DNA of 10,216 bases from Asaia bogorensis (GTDB lineage Bacteria > Pseudomonadota > Alphaproteobacteria > Acetobacterales > Acetobacteraceae): the NCBI GenBank assembly GCA_945873675.1, contig CAMCEP010000084.1, positions 1-10,216 of the forward strand, in the 5' to 3' direction. Within the stretch, counting starts at the first letter, position 1. Every line of letters starts with the position of its first letter. This document shows positions 5,914-10,216 of this stretch, piece after piece. The notes under the pieces are model-generated. The model was not told the origin of the DNA. It saw only the letters and a list, made by a program, of their open reading frames with translations, and ran no database searches. A program made the position numbers and the translations under genes.

Positions 5914-7149
5914 ATGACAACAAAAAGGCGTAGTATTCTCGGCAGTGCCGCTGCTGGCGGCGCTGCCCTTGGTGGCTTGCCGTGGCGCTCTGCCCGCGCG
6001 CAGGCCGCGAATACCATCAGGATCGGTGTGTTGAACGACATGTCCGGCCCCTACCGCGATATCAGCGGTCCCTACGGGCTGGAATGCACGCGCCAGGCGG
6101 TACAGGAATTCGGCAATCGCGGCTTCAATGTTGAAGTCATCAACGCGGACCATCAGAACCGTCCTGATGTCGGCGTGAATATCGCGCGCCAATGGTATGA
6201 TCAGGGCGTTGATATGATCATTGATGTGCCGACATCTTCGGTCGGCCTAGCGGTCGCCAATATCGCGCGGGAAAAGAATAAGGTTTGTGTGAATACAGGT
6301 TCCGCGACATCGGATCTGACCGGGCCGGCCTGCACGCCAAATACCGTGCATTGGATGTATGATACTTACATGCTGGCGAAATCCACGGGTGGTGCGATGG
6401 TGCGCGCCGGTGGTGATAGCTGGTTCTTCATCACGGCTGATTACGCCTTTGGCCATGCTTTGGAACGCGATACGGCGAATTTCGTACGCAATGCCGGCGG
6501 GCGCGTGATGGGGCAGGTGCGTTATCCCTTCCCGGCGACGACCGATTTCTCATCCTTCCTGGTGCAAGCGCAAGCTTCGCGCGCCAAGGTAATCGGCATG
6601 GCGAATGCCGGCGCTGATACCATCAACACGGTGAAGCAGGCGGCCGAATTCGGCATCACGCGCCGCGGCGTGAAGCTGGCGGCGCTGCTGATGTTCCTGC
6701 CGGATGTGCATGCGCTTGGCCTGCAAACCGCGCAGGGGCTGATCCTGACGGAAAGCTTCTATTGGGATTTGAATGACCGCACCCGCGCCATTTCCGAAAG
6801 GCTGCGCCCGCGGCTGAGGGAAGTGCGCCCGAATATGGCCTCCATCGCCAATTACTCCGGCGCGCTGCATTATCTGAAGGCGATTGCCGATATGGGCGTT
6901 GCGGCTTCAAAGACATCTGGCGCTGAAGTGATTGCACGCATGAAGGCCATTCCTTGCGATGATGATGCCTTCGGCCCCGGTAGCATCCGCGCTGATGGCC
7001 GCAAGCTGTGCCCTTCCTACCTGTTTGAGGTGAAGGCGCCTTCCGAAAGCCGCGGGGCTTATGATTACTACAAGCTTCTGCAAACCACCCCGGCGAATGA
7101 AGCTTTCCGTCCGATCAATGAGGGTAATTGCCCTCTCGTGCGGGCCTGA
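5914..7149 (+). CDS. Periplasmic ABC substrate-binding protein, Peripla_BP_6 type, copy 3 of 3
   Basis: Third tandem paralogue, 411 residues. The ATG at 5914 follows a strong AAGGGGGGAAG (5899-5908). The N-terminus MTTKRRSILGSAAAGGAALG is a Tat-type signal (KRRSIL, long small-residue apolar segment) with probable cleavage in SARAQAANT. Family motifs are TIRIGVLNDMSG, ADHQNRPDVG, WFFITADYAFGHALERDT and GSIRADGRK; Cys140 and Cys406 are conserved. In the central block 167-236 it differs from copy 1 at only 5 of 70 positions by my count. Its contact loops (DVPTSSVGLAVA, VNTGSATSDLTG) are what I remember as most usual for this family, so it may be closest to the ancestral form. It lies 26 bases after copy 2, and livH follows 81 bases on. 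Ligand unknown. Confidence 0.9.
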   Translation: MTTKRRSILGSAAAGGAALGGLPWRSARAQAANTIRIGVLNDMSGPYRDISGPYGLECTRQAVQEFGNRGFNVEVINADHQNRPDVGVNIARQWYDQGVDMIIDVPTSSVGLAVANIAREKNKVCVNTGSATSDLTGPACTPNTVHWMYDTYMLAKSTGGAMVRAGGDSWFFITADYAFGHALERDTANFVRNAGGRVMGQVRYPFPATTDFSSFLVQAQASRAKVIGMANAGADTINTVKQAAEFGITRRGVKLAALLMFLPDVHALGLQTAQGLILTESFYWDLNDRTRAISERLRPRLREVRPNMASIANYSGALHYLKAIADMGVAASKTSGAEVIARMKAIPCDDDAFGPGSIRADGRKLCPSYLFEVKAPSESRGAYDYYKLLQTTPANEAFRPINEGNCPLVRA

Positions 7150-7230
7150 CATGACACAAATGGTATCCACTTCGCGCCCTGTCCGTGGCATCCGCCCCGG
7201 CGCAGCGGCGCCCTGAGGGAAAATCTCCGC
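7150..7230 (+). promoter_or_regulatory. Spacer before livH with a 21-codon mini-ORF, hairpin and livH ribosome-binding site
   Basis: This is the longest gap inside the operon. It contains an open 21-codon frame (ATG 7151 to TGA 7214-7216, MTQMVSTSRPVRGIRPGAAA plus P), which begins one base after the copy 3 stop. Its own ribosome-binding site is poor. A GC-rich hairpin, GGCGC (7199-7203) with GCGCC (7208-7212) around AGCG, lies just before the livH Shine-Dalgarno GAGGGA (7215-7220, 10 bases from ATG 7231). The mini-ORF stop overlaps that site. Without a T tract the hairpin is not a terminator. It could protect the upstream mRNA from 3' decay or tune livH translation; both are inference. Confidence 0.35.
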
Positions 7231-8115
7231 ATGGATGAGATATTCGGCATACCGACGCCGCTGCTGTTTGGACAGCTTCTGCTCGGACTTATCAATGGCG
7301 CCTTCTACGCGATGCTGTCACTTGGCCTCGCGGTGATTTTCGGGCTGCTTAACATCATCAACTTCACCCATGGCGCGCAGTTCATGATGGGCGCCTTCGT
7401 GGCCTGGATGCTGCTGAACTACCTTGGCATCGGCTATTGGTGGGCGCTGATCCTCTCACCTTTGCTGGTGGGGCTGACAGGGGTGATACTTGAACGAACT
7501 ATGATCTGTCAGCTTTATAAGATGGATCATTTATACGGGATGCTGCTGACCTTCGGGTTATCGCTGATCATTGAAGGCGTGTTCCGAAATCAATACGGCT
7601 CCTCCGGCATGCCCTATCGTATTCCGCCGGAACTCTCAGGCGCTTGGGATCTCGGCTTTATGTTCATGCCGGTCTATCGCGGCTGGGTCGTGGTGTTCGC
7701 GCTGTTTGCCTGCATCACCACTTGGCTCGTGATCGAAAAGACCCGGCTTGGCGCCTATCTGCGTGCGGCGACGGAAAACGCGCCGCTGGTGCAGGCCTTT
7801 GGCGTGAATGTGCCGCGCATGATCACGCTGACCTATGGCGCAGGTGTTGCTTTGGCCGCTTTGGCCGGCGTGCTTGCCGCACCAATTTATTCGGTCAATC
7901 CGCAAATGGGCACAAACCTCATTATCGTGGTGTTTGCCGTGGTGGTGATCGGCGGCATGGGCTCCATTCTGGGCTCTGTGCTGACCGGCTTTGGCCTCGG
8001 TATCATTGAAGGTCTCACCAAGGTTTTCTACCCGGAAGCCTCGGCCACTGTGATCTTCATCATCATGGTTATGGTCTTGCTGGCGCGTCCCGCCGGCCTT
8101 TTCGGGAGGGCGTGA
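7231..8115 (+). CDS. livH: Branched-chain amino acid-type ABC transporter permease LivH
   Basis: Inner-membrane channel subunit of the importer, 294 residues, the usual LivH size. It is hydrophobic throughout, with about eight likely membrane segments by eye. Family marks are GLINGAFYAMLSLGLAVIFG (19-38), NIINFTHGAQFMMGAF (41-56), the cytoplasmic ATPase-contact loop around TRLGAYLRAATENAPLVQAF (171-190) with FGVNV after it, and the GGMGSILGSVLTGFGLGIIE stretch (241-260). The ATG at 7231 has GAGGGA 10 bases upstream. It should form a heterodimer with LivM. The stop codon lies 3 bases before the livM ATG, so translation is probably coupled. No odd residues noticed. Confidence 0.94.
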   Translation: MDEIFGIPTPLLFGQLLLGLINGAFYAMLSLGLAVIFGLLNIINFTHGAQFMMGAFVAWMLLNYLGIGYWWALILSPLLVGLTGVILERTMICQLYKMDHLYGMLLTFGLSLIIEGVFRNQYGSSGMPYRIPPELSGAWDLGFMFMPVYRGWVVVFALFACITTWLVIEKTRLGAYLRAATENAPLVQAFGVNVPRMITLTYGAGVALAALAGVLAAPIYSVNPQMGTNLIIVVFAVVVIGGMGSILGSVLTGFGLGIIEGLTKVFYPEASATVIFIIMVMVLLARPAGLFGRA

Positions 8116-8118
8116 TCC

Positions 8119-9105
8119 ATGGCCGGTCATTCCATGACAAGCAGCGCCGCCCCCGCGGGCCCGCAGGAAACAATCTTCGGCTTCACCAAGGCGCAATTCG
8201 TCGCCCTTTTGGTTATGTTTGCGGCCTTGGTGGTGGCGCCATTCTTCCTCTATCCCGTCTTTTTGATGAAGCTGCTCTGCTTCGCGCTATTCGCCTGCGC
8301 CTTCAATCTGCTGATCGGTTATGTTGGGCTGACATCCTTCGGCCACGCCGCCTATTTCGGCATGGGGGGCTATATCGCCGCCCATAGTGCCAAGGTTTGG
8401 GGGCTGACGCCGGAAATCTCGATCCTGATCGGGGCGCTATTGGCCGGGGTGCAGGGGGCGATTTTCGGGTGGGTCGCCATTCGCCGCCAGGGCATCTACT
8501 TCGCCATGATCACGCTTGCGCTGGCGCAGATGATCTACTTCTTCTGTCTGCAAGCGCCCTTCACCGGCGGTGAAGATGGCATTCAGGCGGTGCCGCGCGG
8601 CCATCTGTTCGGCTTCATCTCTCTCGCTCCCGATATGACCATGTATTGGTTTGTCGCTGCGGTTTTTGTGCTCTGCTTCCTGCTGATCCACCGCATTGTG
8701 CATTCACCCTTCGGCCAGGTGCTGAAAGCCATTCGTGAAAATGAACCGCGCACCACATCGCTTGGCTATAGAACGGATGACTACAAGCTGGTGGCCTTCA
8801 TCCTTTCGGCGACCATTGCCGGTGTTGCGGGTGGGACGAAGTCGCTGGTGTTCGGCATTGCGACACTGACCGATGTGCATTGGTCTATGTCCGGTGAGGT
8901 GCTGCTCATGACGCTGGTGGGCGGGCTTGGTACCGTGTTCGGCCCCATGATCGGCGCCGCCGTGATTGTCGCCATGCAGAACTACCTGGCCGAGATGGGC
9001 GCTTGGGTCACGGTGATCCAAGGCGTGATCTTCATTGCCTGCGTGCTGGCCTTCCGGCGCGGCATTGTGGGTGAAATCGGCAATCTGCTGCGCGTGCGCC
9101 TGTAA
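8119..9105 (+). CDS. livM: Branched-chain amino acid-type ABC transporter permease LivM
   Basis: Second channel subunit, 328 residues. The ATG at 8119 is preceded by GGGAGGG (8104-8110) at 8 bases; an internal ATG at 8134 is less well placed. After a polar cytoplasmic N-terminus of about 25 residues come strongly apolar segments. Family landmarks are IGYVGLTSFGHAAYFGMGGY (66-85), RRQGIYFAMITLALAQ (122-137), TGGEDGI (149-155) and the ATPase-coupling loop SPFGQVLKAIRENEPRTTSL (196-215). GGLGTVFGPMIGAA (268-281) precedes the last helices, and the protein ends in a basic tail (RRGIVGEIGNLLRVRL). It is the last gene of the operon: a strong terminator begins 22 bases after its stop codon. Confidence 0.94.
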   Translation: MAGHSMTSSAAPAGPQETIFGFTKAQFVALLVMFAALVVAPFFLYPVFLMKLLCFALFACAFNLLIGYVGLTSFGHAAYFGMGGYIAAHSAKVWGLTPEISILIGALLAGVQGAIFGWVAIRRQGIYFAMITLALAQMIYFFCLQAPFTGGEDGIQAVPRGHLFGFISLAPDMTMYWFVAAVFVLCFLLIHRIVHSPFGQVLKAIRENEPRTTSLGYRTDDYKLVAFILSATIAGVAGGTKSLVFGIATLTDVHWSMSGEVLLMTLVGGLGTVFGPMIGAAVIVAMQNYLAEMGAWVTVIQGVIFIACVLAFRRGIVGEIGNLLRVRL

Positions 9106-9126
9106 GCCGCTCAGCCTTTCTGAAAC

Positions 9127-9169
9127 AGGGCGCCTCTGCTGCGGTTCGCGGCAGGGGCGCTTTGCTTTT
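9127..9169 (+). terminator. Intrinsic terminator of the Liv-type operon
   Basis: GCGCCTCTGC (9130-9139) pairs with GCAGGGGCGC (9151-9160) over ten base pairs with one G-U. The 11-base loop can itself fold as GCG-GTT-CGC. The stem can be extended by AGG (9127-9129) against the start of the TTTGCTTTT tract (9161-9169). Its position just after livM marks the end of the transport operon. Confidence 0.9.
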
Positions 9170-9284
9170 GGGCATGGCGCGGCGCCGCTAGGCCGCCTTC
9201 AGCAATCAAGGGCTTGCGAAAGCGACGCTTTGGGGTTTTTAGTCAGGTAATGACGCCTCCCATTTCCGCCATCGGGATTTCGCT
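9170..9284 (+). promoter_or_regulatory. Intergenic region before the peptide-type ABC ATPase; probable promoter and a small hairpin
   Basis: This gap follows the livM terminator and must carry the promoter of the next gene. A weak sigma-70-like pair is visible: TTGCGA (9214-9219) and TTTAGT (9238-9243), spaced 18 bases, each four of six to consensus. Overlapping it is a perfect inverted repeat AAAGC/GCTTT (9219-9223 with 9227-9231, loop GAC) followed by GGGGTTTTT, which could be an operator or a weak second terminator. A 12-codon frame (ATG 9250, stop TGA 9286-9288) overlaps the next start as GTGA. None of these is strong. Confidence 0.3.
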
Positions 9285-10216
9285 GTGACCACGCCGGTTC
9301 TGGACGTGTCCGGGCTCAGTCTTGGCTTTCGCCAGGATGGGCGGATGCTTGGCGTTCTGGATGGCATTTCCTTTCGCGCTGAAGCTGGCAAGACGCTCGC
9401 GATTGTGGGTGAAAGCGGCTGCGGGAAATCTGTGGCTTCGCTGGCCATCATGGGGCTGCTGCCGGAGAATGCGGCCGTGTCTGGCAGCGCGCGGCTGATG
9501 GGGCGGGACTTGCTCGGCATGTCCGCGGAAGAACGGCGGGCCTTGCGCGGCGCTGAGATGGCGATGATCTTCCAGGAACCCATGACCAGCCTGAACCCGG
9601 CCTTCACGGCTGGTGAGCAGGTGGCCGAGGCTTTGCGCCTGCATCAGCGCCTGGACCGTGACGCAGCCTTCAAGGCGGCGGTCGCGATGCTGGAGAAAGT
9701 GCGCATCCCCGATGCGGCGCGGCGCGCGCGGCAATACCCGCATCAGCTCTCGGGCGGGATGCGTCAGCGCGTGATGATCGCCATTGCACTCGCCTGCCGG
9801 CCCAAGCTGCTGATTGCCGATGAACCGACCACGGCCTTGGATGTGACGGTGCAGGCGCAAATCCTGGCACTGCTGGATGATTTGAAGCGGGAGACCGGCA
9901 CGGCAGTTATCCTGATCACGCATGATCTGGGCGTGGTTGCGGATCACGCCGATGATGTTGTGGTGATGTATGCCGGGCGTGTGGCGGAACAGGCGCGCGC
10001 AGCTGATCTTTTTGCGCGGCCTGAGCATCCCTATACCGTCGGGTTACTCGGCGCCGCACCATCAGCAGGCGTGCGCGGCGAAAGGCTGGCCAGCATTGAA
10101 GGCACGGTGCCGGATTTGCGCGCGCCGCCGCCGGGTTGCCGCTTCGCCCCGCGTTGCCCCTTTGCCATCGCGCGCTGTGCTGATGGCGCGCCCCCATTGA
10201 CTGAGGTCGCGCCCGG
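9285..10216 (+). CDS. Peptide/nickel-type ABC transporter ATP-binding protein, DppD/OppD-like (3' partial)
   Basis: ATPase of a dipeptide/oligopeptide/nickel importer, unrelated to the Liv operon. The frame is open from after the stop at 9240-9242 to the window edge, and the GTG at 9285 is the only reasonable start in it, with a weak CGGGA about 7 bases upstream. 310 codons are visible. Walker A GESGCGKS is at 42-49, the Q-loop MIFQEPMTSLNP at 94-105, the signature LSGGMRQR at 155-162, Walker B LLIADEP at 175-181 with TTALD, and the H-loop in ITHDLG (His213). The C-terminal oligopeptide-transporter extension follows: HPYTVGLLGAAPS (248-260) and GCRFAPRCPFAIARC (284-298). Its Cys285, Cys291 and Cys298 are the conserved cysteines reported as iron-sulfur ligands in some DppD proteins. 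Because the end is missing, it could be a stand-alone DppD or the first half of a DppD-DppF fusion. The substrate cannot be told. Confidence 0.92.
   Translation, partial: MTTPVLDVSGLSLGFRQDGRMLGVLDGISFRAEAGKTLAIVGESGCGKSVASLAIMGLLPENAAVSGSARLMGRDLLGMSAEERRALRGAEMAMIFQEPMTSLNPAFTAGEQVAEALRLHQRLDRDAAFKAAVAMLEKVRIPDAARRARQYPHQLSGGMRQRVMIAIALACRPKLLIADEPTTALDVTVQAQILALLDDLKRETGTAVILITHDLGVVADHADDVVVMYAGRVAEQARAADLFARPEHPYTVGLLGAAPSAGVRGERLASIEGTVPDLRAPPPGCRFAPRCPFAIARCADGAPPLTEVAP

Noticed and set aside
105..6653. Many GAATTC hexamers scattered over the window
   Set aside because: They come from the frequent Glu-Phe codon pair GAA-TTC in preferred codon use and show no regular spacing or array structure.
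3393..7149. Tandem 1.2-kb repeats as a possible mobile or satellite array
   Set aside because: The repeats are complete diverged protein-coding paralogues with their own starts and ribosome-binding sites; no transposase, terminal repeats or CRISPR-like spacing is present.
9243..10028. 261-codon open frame on the minus strand opposite the DppD-like gene
   Set aside because: The plus strand carries a full set of ABC ATPase motifs in a continuous frame; the minus frame is a shadow.

Overview
The window is a stretch of GC-rich bacterial chromosome, very probably from an alphaproteobacterium. Acetobacteraceae or a related Rhodospirillales lineage is my best guess, from the trigger factor sequence, the codon use and the type of substrate-binding proteins. 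That placement is an inference from remembered protein families, not a computed result. All recognised genes lie on the + strand and nearly all the DNA is coding.

Layout: (1) Positions 1-1646 hold the 3' part of tig, the ribosome-associated chaperone trigger factor, closed by a strong intrinsic terminator at 1669-1700. (2) Positions 1835-9105 hold a compact ABC importer operon of the branched-chain amino acid (LivGFHM, HAAT) type: livG, livF, three tandem paralogous substrate-binding proteins with Tat-like signal peptides, then livH and livM. Gaps inside it run from overlaps to 81 bases, and it ends at a second intrinsic terminator at 9127-9169. (3) From 9285 to the window edge is the start of a second, unrelated ABC importer of the dipeptide/oligopeptide/nickel type: a DppD/OppD-like ATPase cut by the window end.

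How the genes work together: LivH and LivM would form the inner-membrane channel, LivG and LivF the two ATPases, and the three binding proteins would each deliver a ligand to the same permease. The three binding proteins share an almost invariant central block but differ in the loops that usually hold the ligand, which suggests one transporter with a widened substrate range. The actual substrates cannot be read from the sequence.

The most unusual element is in tig. The FKBP-type PPIase domain is interrupted, in frame, by about 184 residues (about 315-866) that look like a jelly-roll or carbohydrate-binding-like module of the sort I associate with phage tail and surface-binding proteins. The remainder of the PPIase fold resumes cleanly after it and the C-terminal chaperone domain is intact. 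Nothing else in the window suggests a defence system, CRISPR array, insertion sequence or RNA gene.
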